DNA from: Acheta domesticus
Lineage: Eukaryota > Arthropoda > Insecta > Orthoptera > Gryllidae
Assembly: GCA_031308135.1 (NCBI GenBank)
Contig: JAHLJT010008756.1
Location: forward strand, 135,796,949-135,860,948
DNA: 64,000 nt
Direction: 5' to 3'
Position numbers and translations under genes: made by a program. This document shows positions 54,660 through 64,000 of the stretch, one piece after another. The notes beneath the pieces were generated by a model. The model was not told where the DNA came from, did no database searches, and saw nothing but the letters and a program-made list of their open reading frames with translations. How positions within the stretch are numbered: the stretch's first letter is position 1; each line of letters opens with the position of its first letter.

Positions 54660-56500
54660 TTTTTATGAATGCACGCTATCGTGGAGATAAGCGATAAGTA
54701 TCTATCGGATTTGGCCCAAATTACTAGAGCACAAATTTGGCTATACCACGTCCTGAACATATCAAAAAGAAGAATGTATAAAAAAAAGTATCTTCCTGTC
54801 CAAATAAGAGATAGTGAACTTGCCTATCGAGAGCCCAGGAAGTATAAAATTAGAGGAGAGAAAGTGGGAAACACGATTTTCTTCAATTTTTTTACAGTTT
54901 ATGAAGAACTGTATGCCGTATTTACTTGGACAATTTTAGAACATTTATAATACTTCATGAATTCAAGAAATTACTGAAGTAAAATATACATCTTATTGCA
55001 TAATTTCTATATGCAAGGGGATTTTCTCAAATTTAAAAAATGATGTATTAGCAATGTAGATAGAAATAACAGATCTTCCAATAAAAGATATAATAGTTAC
55101 GTATTTAATTATGTTGCATGAAAAATATATTGATCGTTTCAGAAATGAGTTTTAATGTCTGTGATTATGCCATATTGGGACTAAAAAATATTCATATGGC
55201 AAATACAAAGACTATGATACAAAACACTTGTAAGCATCAATGATAGAAAGGGAAAATCAGAAAAATAAGATAAGAAAATATTACCTATTTTCCCCAAAAA
55301 TTAAATATTTGATGTTTGTAAAGCATGATAACAGAAAACTAATTCCAACTCATTGTTTGTATGATACTCAAATAAGTTATCACATTAGTACAAATTGACT
55401 GCGATAGTGAATCATTTAATCATGCTGTAAGTCGAAACGTGTAATTTAGAAGATTCTTGAACTGTTTCTTGCACAACGTTTCTTGAGAATACATCAATGA
55501 CATTAGTATAAAATTGGTTGAGTTCTTTGTACGTAACTAGTTTCCAAACCAGTAATATTATTTTTTATATATTATCATTGGTTTTCCATTAAACAACTAG
55601 CTACATAAAAAGGTTTTGCGAATCTTGCCGGATAAGCCTGTCGCTGAAAACATAATATCTTGCGGAAGATATTCAGCGATTGAATTTGGATTTGGTTTCT
55701 TGCCCCCTCTTTCCCCAAATCGGTACTTAAAAGATCACAAAATGTTGATTTGATACTTGCCAATATATTTTCATGTTTCCAGAATGAAAGTTCTGATGTT
55801 GCTAATTAAAAGTGGTAATAAGATGACAAATGCTCTAGTTGATTTTCAAAAGTAAATGCTTAAAGTTGGTTCAGATTATGTAATTGCCCTATAACACGAT
55901 GGTACAGAAAAAAATAACAAAAACAAAAGATAGAATTGTGTTTGGATGGTAAGCAATTACTTGGAATGTGATAACTTTAAGTTGATTAAAAATTTTACTT
56001 GTTGGGATTTGGAAAACATCATTTAAATATAATTTCAAGAATCTAACTGAATTCAAGGATATTAGGTACGTTTTATGTGAAGAGTATTCAATAAACACCG
56101 AAAGCATTTATTATGTAAATCAGAACAAAGGACTCTCCCCCTCCCACCCTCCCCAATAGATTTGTTTTGTTGGTAATGTTGAGAATATTAAATGAAGAGA
56201 ACTTCAATTTTTAAATGTATACATTTCAAGAGCATTCAAATATTCTACGTACGTGTCTTAAACACAAACTTATAGGTTTTAATGGAAATCATTTAGAAAA
56301 AGAGACGGATAGAAGAAAACGGGGTATTCGAATCACGAAAAACTACTGGATTCAACAGTGTGTTTTAAACTTTCCCATCGATTTTCATTACGAAACCTAA
56401 CGACAGTAAATGGGAACTGGTGTAGAGAATTATCTACAGCATTTTCAACGGCGTTATCTATCCAACTGTTTTTCCAGGAAGTTTAAACGCAGTGGAATGG
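54660..56500. other. Unannotated AT-rich stretch
   Basis: No gene or bounded element is recognised. Short frames (for example 54669-54950) have no recognised motif. Confidence 0.4.
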
Positions 56501-56519
56501 AAATGGTTGTAAAAGCCTG

Positions 56520-57900
56520 AGAAAAACATTGTTCCCGTCGCGATCGCGTTGCGAACAAGGAGGAAGCGAGAGGACTGGAGCTGGAGGTGCGCGGCTGGGC
56601 AAGCGACGGCGAGCGGTGGGATCGCTAGGCGCTGGTGCGGGTCACTGTGCCCGGGGGTCCTCCGCGTCGATGCACTCAATCAACCACGCGCGGACACCGA
56701 GAGAGAGCCGAGCGCATGGAGGCCGAGAGCGAGTGAAGCGCATGGAGGCCGAGAGCGAGTGAAGCGCATGGAGGCCGAGAGAGTGGAGCGCACGGAGGGG
56801 CCGAGAGCGAGTGAAGCGCATGGAGGCTAAGAGCGAGCCGAGCGCATGGATGGCCGAGAGCGAGAGAAGCGCATGGCAGCTAAGAGCGAGCGGAGCGCAT
56901 GGAGGCCGGGAGCGAGTGGAGCGCATGGAGGCCGAGAGCGACGGGACACAAGGAGGCCGGGAGCGAGTGAAGCGCATGGAGGCCGAGAGAGAGCGGAGCG
57001 CACGGAGGGGCCGAGAGCGAGTGAAGCGCATGGAGGCCGAGAGCGAGTGAAGCGCATGGAGGCCGAGAGAGAGCGGAGCGCACGGAGGGGCCGAGAGCGA
57101 GTGAAGCGCATGGAGGCCGAGAGCGAGTGAAGCGCATGGAGGTCGGGAGCGAGCGGAGCGCACAGAGAACCGAGAGCGAGCAGAGCGCACGGAGGGGAGC
57201 GGAGCGCATGCACGCCGAGAGCGACGAGCAAGACGCGCACGGAGGAGGAGGCGAGCGCAGCGCACGGCAGCCTTACCGGTGCGGCGAGCAGCTCCGTGGA
57301 CGCGTCGCGCGCACGAGGCCAGGCCTACTCCCAGCGGCGGCGGCGCCAGCACTGCGGAGCCCGCGTTCGCGTCAGCGGGCCGGCGGGCGGGGGCGGCGGC
57401 GGCGGCGGCGGCTGGGGCGGCTGCCCGGGCGCGGCGGCGCGGCGCGGCGGGGGCGAGGGAGGGGGCGGGGTGGCGCATACGCGGGAGGGGGCGGGGCCGG
57501 CGCGGCGCGGCGCCGGGGCTGAGGCTCGCGCCGAGGCTGGGTCAGTGCCTGCACGAGCCTTCTAATGGCGCGTAAACGCCCTCTGGCGAGAGCCGGCAGG
57601 TCGAGGTGCGCCGCGCGCGCGGGGCCGGCCCGGCGTCTGGGCGGGGCGGGGCGGGGCGAGATGGGGCGGGGCGGGGCGGGGCGCGCGGGGGAGGAGGACG
57701 CTGTGCCGCACCGCAGTGACGTCGATCGGGCGGGGGTGGGGTGGGGGTGGAGCGAAGGCTTCGCGTGTTTACCGCTCCTCGGGCGGCGGCGTGGGCGGCG
57801 CGGGAGGCTCCGCCGCCACCTGCTCGCGTCCTCAGTTATTCTGCCCGTTCGTGACGACGCCACGCCGCCGCCGCCGCCGCCGTCTATCCAAATAAATTAC
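56520..57900. other. Large GC- and CpG-rich island
   Basis: About 1.4 kb of GC-rich DNA that begins with a minisatellite and passes through G-rich runs (57380-57500, for example gggggcggggccggcgcgg). It ends in (CCG)n at about 57868-57888 just before AT-rich sequence resumes. In composition it resembles a CpG-rich promoter and first-exon region. No coding exon can be recognised and no gene follows on either side within the window. Long Arg-rich frames on the minus strand and Gly/Ala/Arg-rich frames on the plus strand are composition artefacts. Confidence 0.5.
56700..57240. repeat. 26-bp minisatellite (gagagcgagtgaagcgcatggaggcc units)
   Basis: About 20 units based on gccgagagcgagtgaagcgc plus atggag. 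Several units have cacggaggg in place of catggag. A higher-order unit (one cacggagggg unit with two catggag units) is repeated at about 56990-57130. Because 26 is not a multiple of three, the frame cycles between units, so frames through it are not coding evidence. Confidence 0.8.
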
Positions 57901-57989
57901 GCTTTATGAGGGTTCGCGTTGTGTATTCACTTGCAGTGCAACAAGCGCCCGCCGCAGCCACGAATTAATATATCAAACAATCTTCAACA

Positions 57990-58245
57990 CTCTTTGGTGG
58001 ATCCAGGGGGGCATAGGGGTCATGACCTCCCCCCAAAAGGCCCAGAGTTTTCGTTTGTTGCCTTCGTTTATTTGAAAAAAATTATTGGAATATTTATGTT
58101 AGAATGATGTAATTATTTTTTAAAAAAATATTGCATAGGTTCATATATACACTACAAAAATCATATACATACAATAAATGTTTATCATTTAACAAAAATA
58201 TGGTCACCTCCAAAATTATGGGCTTGATCCACCCCTGCTCTTATA
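57990..58245. mobile_element. Possible MITE (GGTGGATC ends)
   Basis: tggtggatccaggggggcat and gacctccccccaaaa on the left face gtcacctccaaaattatggg and cttgatccacccctgc on the right, as inverted partners about 230 bp apart. The arms are short and imperfect. No duplication could be fixed. Confidence 0.4.
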
Positions 58246-59555
58246 CCTTGTTTGATAGTACATAAGGAGTAAATATTGCTACTTCGGTTGATTGAATTTC
58301 AGGAATATTAAAACCCACATTTTCACCCACATACTAAGACTTACGGAAACGAATAGTAGTCCCAGTGTTGCTCTGACTGAAATAGCTCATATTTTTACTG
58401 TCACAAACCACTAAATTGATAGTTTCAGTTGATTATGTGCAGGTAGTGACAAATGTAAAACAGGACTTCCTTTGATAATATTTTGATAATTTTCGTATTG
58501 TGTAGTATATTAATATTCTAGACTACAGAATATGCAAGAATTGCCCAGGTTTTTTGGACGTATTACAAAAATTAGTAACACTTCGTATTGATTATACCAT
58601 ATATCTGATTCCAATAACTATGTTCATAGGCTGAAGCAAATGTATATTGATTTTTTTGTTTTTGGTTCGTACGACTGTGGACAATGTACGACTGTGCACA
58701 CAAGTGGAGAAATTAGTTGATTTACATACATATTTTTTCTTAATAATTTTAATAATTTGAAGCGCTGTGAGCTGTAACAAGATGTATGTATTTGGCTTTT
58801 CGGTCGATTGCATTGACTTTGCCGGCAATCTAACGGTGTCCCCCATTCCTGGGTCTACTTTAATTCCCACGCTGCGGGGGTAAGAGACACATCTGACGAA
58901 CATGAAGTATTTTCTTCTCCGTAACTAGCAAAATCCTCCTGCCTGAGTTTTTCTTCGGCACACTGTCACAGAAACTGAGACGATTTGTAACAAGATAACT
59001 GGTTTATGGGTAATGTACAATTGGCATGCCAATTGTTTGCATAGAAGGCGTTATCTTTGCCAGCTTTTTATTTATTACATTAGGAACTGTCAGCGACTTA
59101 GCTATCATCAAAAGATCAGCTATGTGTAATCTAGAAATTCGACGACGAAGAAAAGTAATCAGATAATCCACAGTAAGACTACAACTAATCATTAACGATC
59201 ATTTCTCGTTTTTAGTCAAAGAGTGGCTTCTCTTGTTACTTTCCGAAATCCATCTTATACGTTGTCAATATCTTTAAAGTAAGGCGATAAGCCACTTAGA
59301 GTGTCTGGTGTAACGCTTCTTATTGCCTCAAGCACATTTATTAACTGCACCCAAGAAAGTAGAAAATGTAGAATCACAAGTAATTTCTTTTTTTACACCA
59401 TTCATTTTCACAATCCCTTTCTATACTTCCGTAGATTCGATCATCGGAAATCAAATAACCCGGCGGCAAATAAATCGAATAACAAAGCGGTAATTGAAAG
59501 GAGGAAATACATTTAACTCGACGATGAGCGCTGCGCATAAAATGTTCAGTGCGTC
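58245..59555. other. Unannotated AT-rich stretch
   Basis: No gene recognised. The frame at 58592-58903 has no recognised motif. Confidence 0.4.
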
Positions 59556-59559
59556 CGTG

Positions 59560-59775
59560 AAAACATTAATCCCGGCGGCGGGCGGTGGCGAGGGGGGCGG
59601 CGGGGGGAGGGCGGCGGCGGCGGTCAATACGGGCGTGCCCCGCGAGGAGGCGTGCGCCGAGGGAGCACGCGGGACCTCCAGGCCGCGGTCTGGGTCTGGG
59701 CCTGGGCCTGGCAGCGCGCCACGCCCACGTCCCCCCTCCCCCCCACCCCCAGGGCGCACGACGCGCCGAACCGGG
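59560..59775. other. GC-rich island with G- and C-runs
   Basis: gggcggcggggggagggcgg (about 59594) and cccctcccccccaccccc (about 59733) flank a CpG-rich core. The G-runs could form a quadruplex. No coding content is recognised. Confidence 0.45.
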
Positions 59776-59970
59776 GGAGGTGGCTCAGGGCATCAGATCG
59801 GTCGGGAGCTTAGAGCTCATCGCGGTTGAGCAAGCCCAGCCTAGGTCGGCGTCGAATCTCACGGTCAGTGGGGGAGGAACACCAGCATCTCCAGGCTAAA
59901 ACACGCCCTTCACTCACGTGGTTAACGACCAAAGAATTTGACGCACCCAGAAACAAGAAATACTCGGTCA
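59775..59970 (+). mobile_element. SINE with internal deletion
   Basis: The head (gaggtggctcagggcatcag) is joined directly to the 3' third (tcggtcgggagcttagagct, tctcacggtcagtgggg, gacgcacccagaaaca). About 350 bp of the middle are missing relative to the other copies. First member of the array. Confidence 0.65.
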
Positions 59971-60009
59971 CTCGTCCAGGAAAGATACCGTTTTGAAAGG
60001 CGAAGGGAA

Positions 60010-60460
60010 CTCGTGTCACTGACCGGGAGATCCTAGGGTTACACTCCCGGCGGTGGCAGGACACTAGCTAGGTCGAGTTCAGTCGCTTTCTGGAGGGCAA
60101 ATTCTGGCGATCAGCTGCTCTAATCTGTTGTTTTCCGTGGTTTCTCCGATCAACACCAGGCGAATGCCGGAGCAGCACCCTCACAAATAGACAACGGACC
60201 GCGCTCGATCTTTCCTCCCTCTACCTTGTTCTAGCTTTACTTCTTATTTACGTACAATTACACTCATGCACTACACAACCACACTTACCGGGAGACCAGT
60301 CGGGAGCTTAGAGCTTGTCCGGGCCGGGGCGGTGCCCCGCTAGGGGAGATAACTGGTTGGGGAAAATACCCGCAAGTCGGCGTAGGTCGGCGTCCGGCCT
60401 CACCAGCCAGCTTCCGCGATAAAAAGCAGTTGACGCGCCCGGACTCACTAATCAATCAAC
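60010..60460 (+). mobile_element. SINE copy, head partly lost
   Basis: Begins at tgaccgggagatcctagggt (B-box region), then ggtggcaggacactagctag, aatgccggagcagcaccctc, gcggtgccccgctagggga and gacgcgcccggactcactaa with an AATC tail at about 60448-60460. The body has a short deletion near the tcgccatccagc block. Confidence 0.75.
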
Positions 60461-60465
60461 AATGC

Positions 60466-61030
60466 AGCACCGGGAGAGATGGCTCAGTGCATCAATCTGC
60501 TGTCACTGCAGTCCCTCTGACCGGGAGGTCCTAGGTTCCACTCCCGACGGCGGCAGGATTTTCGACACTAGCTTGTTAGCTAGGTCGAATACAGTCGCGG
60601 TCTGGAGGAGAATTCTAATAGTTGGCTGCTCTGATCGGTAGCTTTCCGTGGTTTCTCCGATCAACACCAGGCGAATGCCGAAGCATTACCCAAACAAACG
60701 GGCCAAAAACCGCGCGCGATCTTTCCAACCTCTTCCTTGTCCTATCCTCTCCTCTTACACACACTCTTACACTAACATGCATTACACTGCCACACATGCC
60801 GGGAGGCCGATCGGGCGCTTAGAGCTTGACCCGGCAGTGGCGGTGCCCCGCTGGTGGGAGATACCTGGTTGAGGGTAAAACCACGTAGTCGACGGTAGGT
60901 CGGCGCCGGATCTCGCCATCCAGCGGGGAAAAGATTACAGCCAGCTCCAGATGAAATAACACGCACTGCACTTACGGTACTAATGGCCTCTGCAGTTGAC
61001 GCGCCCGGTATCACGATCAATCAAACACGC
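60466..61030 (+). mobile_element. SINE full copy
   Basis: Complete from the A-box region (gagatggctcagtgcatcaa) and B box (ggtcctaggttccactcccg) through the body to gacgcgcccggtatcacgat and AATC. Its head is the clearest tRNA-like promoter of the family. It starts within 10 bp of the previous copy's tail, so the two are head to tail. Confidence 0.85.
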
Positions 61031-61297
61031 AGCAAGCGGCGTCACCACCACGCGCGGTGCTCCCTGCTCGGCCGCTGTTCCTCCTCCACCCCCACCCCAG
61101 CCCTCCCACCCCCCACCCCACCCCCCGCCGCTGCCGCTCTCCTTCGCTCATTCATTACTGCCTCGCGTCAGCTTCTATTGTCACTAGCCCCGTGCATGTG
61201 GTGCAGTGGAGGGTTGGCGGTATTTCGCTCCCGCTGGAACGTGTCATAATGGCGGAAACCTACACCACGGATTGCTTCCCCCTCCAAGTATCCCCGA

Positions 61298-61882
61298 CAT
61301 GTGTTTTACCGGGGGAGGTGGCTCAGTGCATCAACCTATGTCACTGCAGTCCCTCTGACCGCGAGGTCCTAGGACTCCACCCCCCACGGCAGCAGAATTT
61401 TCGACAATGGCTTGTCAGCTGGGTCGAATTCAGTCGCTGTCCGAAGGAGAATTCTAGCGGCCGACTGCTCTGATCGGTAGTTTTCCGTGGTTCATCCTAC
61501 ACCATGCGAATGCAGAAGCAGTACTCTGACAAACGGGTCACGGACCGCGCGTGATATTTCCTACCTCTTCCTTGACCTATCCTCTCCTCTTACAGACACA
61601 CACACACACACACTAACATGTACTACACTACCACACATGCCGGGGGACTGGTCGGGAGCTTACAGCTTATCCCGGTTGTGGCGGTGCCCCGCTGGTGGGA
61701 GATTCCTGGTTAAGGGGAAAACCCCGCTAGACGACGGTAGGTCGGCGTCAGATCTCGCCATCCAGCGGGGAAAAGATCATCGCCACCTCCCGAGAAAAAC
61801 ACGCACTACACTTACGGGACTAATGACCTAAGTAGTTGGCGCGCCCGGAAAAACGAATCAATCAATCAACCGTCATGTGTTT
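61298..61882 (+). mobile_element. SINE full copy with 9-bp target-site duplication
   Basis: The body runs from about 61307 to 61873 (567 bp) between perfect copies of catgtgttt (61298-61306 and 61874-61882). Head: gggaggtggctcagtgcatc; tail: three to four AATC units. The precise duplication shows an independent insertion, so the local array arose at least partly by repeated insertion and not only by tandem duplication. Confidence 0.88.
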
Positions 61883-61904
61883 AGTTGTGGGCATGTAAAT
61901 GGAA

Positions 61905-62085
61905 GATGTGCGTGTGGGTAGGGGAGAGGAAGGAACAAGGATGAGCAAAGAAGGTCGCGCGCGGTTCGTGGCCCGTTTGTCAAGAAACTACTCCGGCATT
62001 CGTTTGGTAATGATCTCGACACTACCGATCAGCGCAGCCGGCCGCTAGAATTCTCCACCAGACGGTTTGACCTGGCTAGAGTAGC
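61905..62085 (-). mobile_element. SINE internal fragment, minus strand
   Basis: ggtcgcgcgcggttcgtggc, ctccggcattcgtttggtaa and cggccgctagaattctcc follow the reversed order of the middle of the SINE. Both ends are missing. Confidence 0.6.
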
Positions 62086-62249
62086 AAATCAGCCATCGCC
62101 GGGACTAGAACCTTCTGGTCCGAGTCGCTGCAGAGATAGCGTCAATGCTGGCTCTGACCTAGTCAACCCGTAAATGAGAATAATGAATTTACGAAACAGT
62201 AAATATGATATCAGTTAATACTTAAGAGTGCAATATTTTGATTCCATAC

Positions 62250-62350
62250 CTTCGCAGATCTGGATAAGAGAAGGTCCTGGGATCAAATCAGAAGGATAAC
62301 AACAGAAGCACAACAGCGTCTGGATAACAGAAGGTCTTGGGTTCAAATCC
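62250..62350 (+). repeat. Duplicated tRNA-like half
   Basis: tctggataagagaaggtcct with gggatcaaatc (about 62258) and tctggataacagaaggtctt with gggttcaaatccagt (about 62319) are direct copies about 60 bp apart. The second holds a B-box match (gggttcaaatcc). Only the 3' half of a tRNA-like unit is present, so it is not a tRNA gene. Confidence 0.45.
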
Positions 62351-62689
62351 AGTGAGAACACATATTTGCACATCCTAACAAACCATTTTCATAATTATTT
62401 AACTCATTGCTCATCATATTCCTCTTTTTCTTTTTTACTAGTTATATTACTTTTGATCTTCTTGGACATGCTTTTTCATATCTTTTCTCTGACTACATTT
62501 TCCATCGAACGTAGCTTTCTATCATTATTAGTTGCAATTTGTTGAACATGATACTCCCTAAGGCACATAATAAATCCCGAAGCCTTCGGATATCCCAAGG
62601 GAATCAATGTCGCCTTCTAGGAAGGGTGCAATCAGTGAGACAGAGCTTTTTAGTGATAGACTAACTTGCAGACTTCTTCAGGGAATTTA

Positions 62690-62758
<69 letters not shown>

Positions 62759-62780
62759 TATTATTATTATTATTATTATT
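62690..62780 (-). repeat. (ATT)n microsatellite, 3' flank of the 62.8-kb LINE
   Basis: About 28 units of att with occasional act. On the minus strand this is a TAA tract that directly follows the 3' end of the LINE fragment. Confidence 0.9.
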
Positions 62781-62782
62781 TC

Positions 62783-63137
62783 ACAGTTCTGTCTCTGGAT
62801 AAAATCTCAGGAGTGAGGTAACCGTACGGGCTCGTGCCGAGTAACGGCCCTTTTCGATGTCGAAGCAGGATTACATGTATTAGGCATGAGTAATACTATT
62901 GTTGAGGAACTTTCTGACTATTGCGCAAGTTTTGAGGATGACAACTTTCTGTAATTCCATGTACAATATATTTGGCATTTTCAACTGTTGTAGGCTGTTT
63001 CGCAAGGTTGTTGGGATGACACCAGTTGTGGACACAGTGATGGGTATTGTGTAAACTTTCTCCATTTTGCACTGTTCTTTTATTTTTGTTGCTAAATCAG
63101 TGTATTTGGACACCTTTTCTGTGTGGGAGGACTGAAG
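62783..63137 (-). mobile_element. Second R4/Dong-like LINE subfamily, 3' end fragment in TAA microsatellite
   Basis: The minus-strand frame 62880-63113 reads SKYTDLATKIKEQ, VYTIPITVSTTGVIPTTLRN and SLQQL, then ELQKVVILKTCAIVRKFL. It lines up with the C-terminus of the other Dong-like copies (LKYKSLEIEI, VVPIVIGALGFVP, ILRKVL) but is clearly a different subfamily. The 3' UTR (ttactcggcacgagcccgta region) ends in the TAA tract at 62690-62780, and ATT units also border the 5' side (63138-63180). It is cut just after the nuclease lysine motif, so only about 350 bp remain. Confidence 0.7.
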
Positions 63138-63179
<42 letters not shown>

Positions 63180-63180
63180 T
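63138..63180 (-). repeat. (ATT)n microsatellite between two LINE fragments
   Basis: About 14 units. It is the 3' tract of the LINE at 63181-64000 and the 5' flank of the fragment at 62783-63137. Confidence 0.9.
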
Positions 63181-64000
63181 TTCCATTACATCACGACTAA
63201 AGATGTTATGAGTCGGCTGAATATAAAATCTACTCCGGGTTGCAACCAGCTAGCTAAGGAGTAGATCCGGTGACTATCAGTGCCTCTACAATACTTTACG
63301 CAAAATGTGGGCTGTTCCAAATAAAGCAATTTCTTGCACTTCCCAGTCTTTTGAATTACCAGGGAGTTTAGACAAGTTCTTACTCAAATTTTGCGGAACA
63401 AATCCCAAAGCTCCGATAACTATCGGGACGACCTGTGCTTTTACGCCCCACATTCGGCTGATCTCGATTTCCAAACTCTTGTATTTAAGACGTTTCTCTG
63501 CCTCCTTGGTAACGACGCAAGGTACAGCAACATCGACAAGTAAACACGATTTTTTCTCAAAATTCCAATATTAATATTTCTCAAAATTCCATAACAATAT
63601 CCGGTTTCTTTGCCGCTATCATGCGATCAGTTCGAATTGTTCGGTCGTACAATATCGTATACAATCCAACAGACGTCACCGGTTTTGGTGAGTGTTCGTA
63701 ACACTTGGGGCATGTGTTTGGAACTTCGAGGGCGGTACAGATCTGCCAGTGGGGGTAGCTACACACCCTGTCATGTCTTTTCAGGTATTCGGTCTTTGCT
63801 AGGATTGGACAAGCTGAGACAATATGATCAATGGTTTCTACTTGCTCCTGGCAAATGCGGCATTTATCATCTTGGGAAATTTTGAGAACTGCATTATCAT
63901 AATGTCGTGTTCTCAAGGACTGATCTTGGGCAGCTATTACAAGTGCTTCCGATTCTGGCTTCATTCTTCCCCTTTTAAGCCACATAAATGATTGATCTTT
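63181..64000 (-). mobile_element. R4/Dong-like LINE copy 3 (runs off the window)
   Basis: Nearly identical to copy 1 over the 3' UTR (ctccgggttgcaaccagcta), the nuclease and the knuckle. The minus-strand frame at 63581-63985 includes MWLKRGRMKPESEA, KCRICQEQVETIDHIVSAC (C-x2-C-x8-H-x4-C) and KPDIV. The frame then breaks after KPDIV, where a stretch near 63560-63600 (a duplicated caaaattcca word) disrupts the RLE, and resumes at 63286-63474 with EIEISRMWGVKAQVVPI. It continues beyond the end of the window, so the upstream RT may be present outside. Confidence 0.75.

Noticed and set aside
56642..57478. 278-codon Arg/Ser/Leu-rich frame on the minus strand and overlapping plus-strand frames
   Set aside because: It lies in a 26-bp GC-rich minisatellite and CpG island. 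Stops are rare there by composition, and overlapping frames are open on both strands.

Overview
This window looks like eukaryotic, repeat-dominated intergenic DNA, most likely from an insect or another arthropod with a large genome. It is AT-rich with no operon-like gene packing. It contains the transposon classes expected there: Jockey-like, R4/Dong-like and R2/NeSL-like LINEs, a Penelope-like element, mariner, piggyBac, hAT, Transib-like and Helitron elements, and a tRNA-derived SINE with an AATC tail. I cannot name the species. Two runs of exactly 100 N (13696-13795 and 46178-46277) are assembly gaps. I found no intact host protein-coding gene, no rRNA and no functional tRNA. Every family assignment is from reading the sequence and from memory of the families; nothing was searched.

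Layout. 0-10 kb: a complete SINE copy with target-site duplication (TSD), a fold-back palindrome family (two copies), a 316-bp hAT MITE with 8-bp TSD, a GC-rich island, and a cluster of SINE pieces in both orientations. 10-14.3 kb: a degenerate RLE-type LINE on the minus strand (RT blocks, zinc knuckle, endonuclease), a gap, then the 3' end of a Jockey-like LINE on the plus strand. 15.6-16.1 kb: a 15-bp minisatellite. 17-18.1 kb: a Penelope-like 3' part with a GIY-YIG domain and a possible decayed hammerhead ribozyme. 18.3-18.65 kb: a broken copy of an uncharacterised protein family (RFHQD motif). 20.7-21.1 kb: a mariner pseudogene. 25-26.2 kb: an R4/Dong-like LINE fragment inside a TAA microsatellite. 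28.2-28.7 kb: a TA-flanked inverted-repeat element.

33-37.5 kb: an inverted-duplication mariner derivative, a Crypton-like recombinase fragment, a palindromic hairpin, and a Helitron whose 3' end is repeated three times among purine-rich repeats. 38.7-40.5 kb: a SINE split by a 1,200-bp Transib-like transposon. 41.9-42.9 kb: a piggyBac deletion derivative with TTAA ends, inserted in a dispersed non-coding repeat. 43.3-44.8 kb: a second Helitron, minus strand. 44.9-45.8 kb: a large inverted repeat between direct repeats. 51.8-52.4 kb: a second Dong-like copy. 54.0-54.4 kb: two tRNA-like units in opposite orientation. 56.5-57.9 kb: a GC-rich island with a 26-bp minisatellite. 59.8-62.1 kb: a head-to-tail SINE array. 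62.7-64 kb: two different Dong-like LINE 3' ends, one after the other in TAA microsatellite.

The pieces form a record of serial insertion rather than a pathway: SINEs served as targets for a Transib-like element, microsatellites for R4-like LINEs, and an old dispersed repeat for piggyBac. The most informative points are the Transib-in-SINE insertion (the empty site can be rebuilt from sibling copies), the repeated use of TAA tracts by R4/Dong-like elements, and the Helitron with tandem 3' termini.
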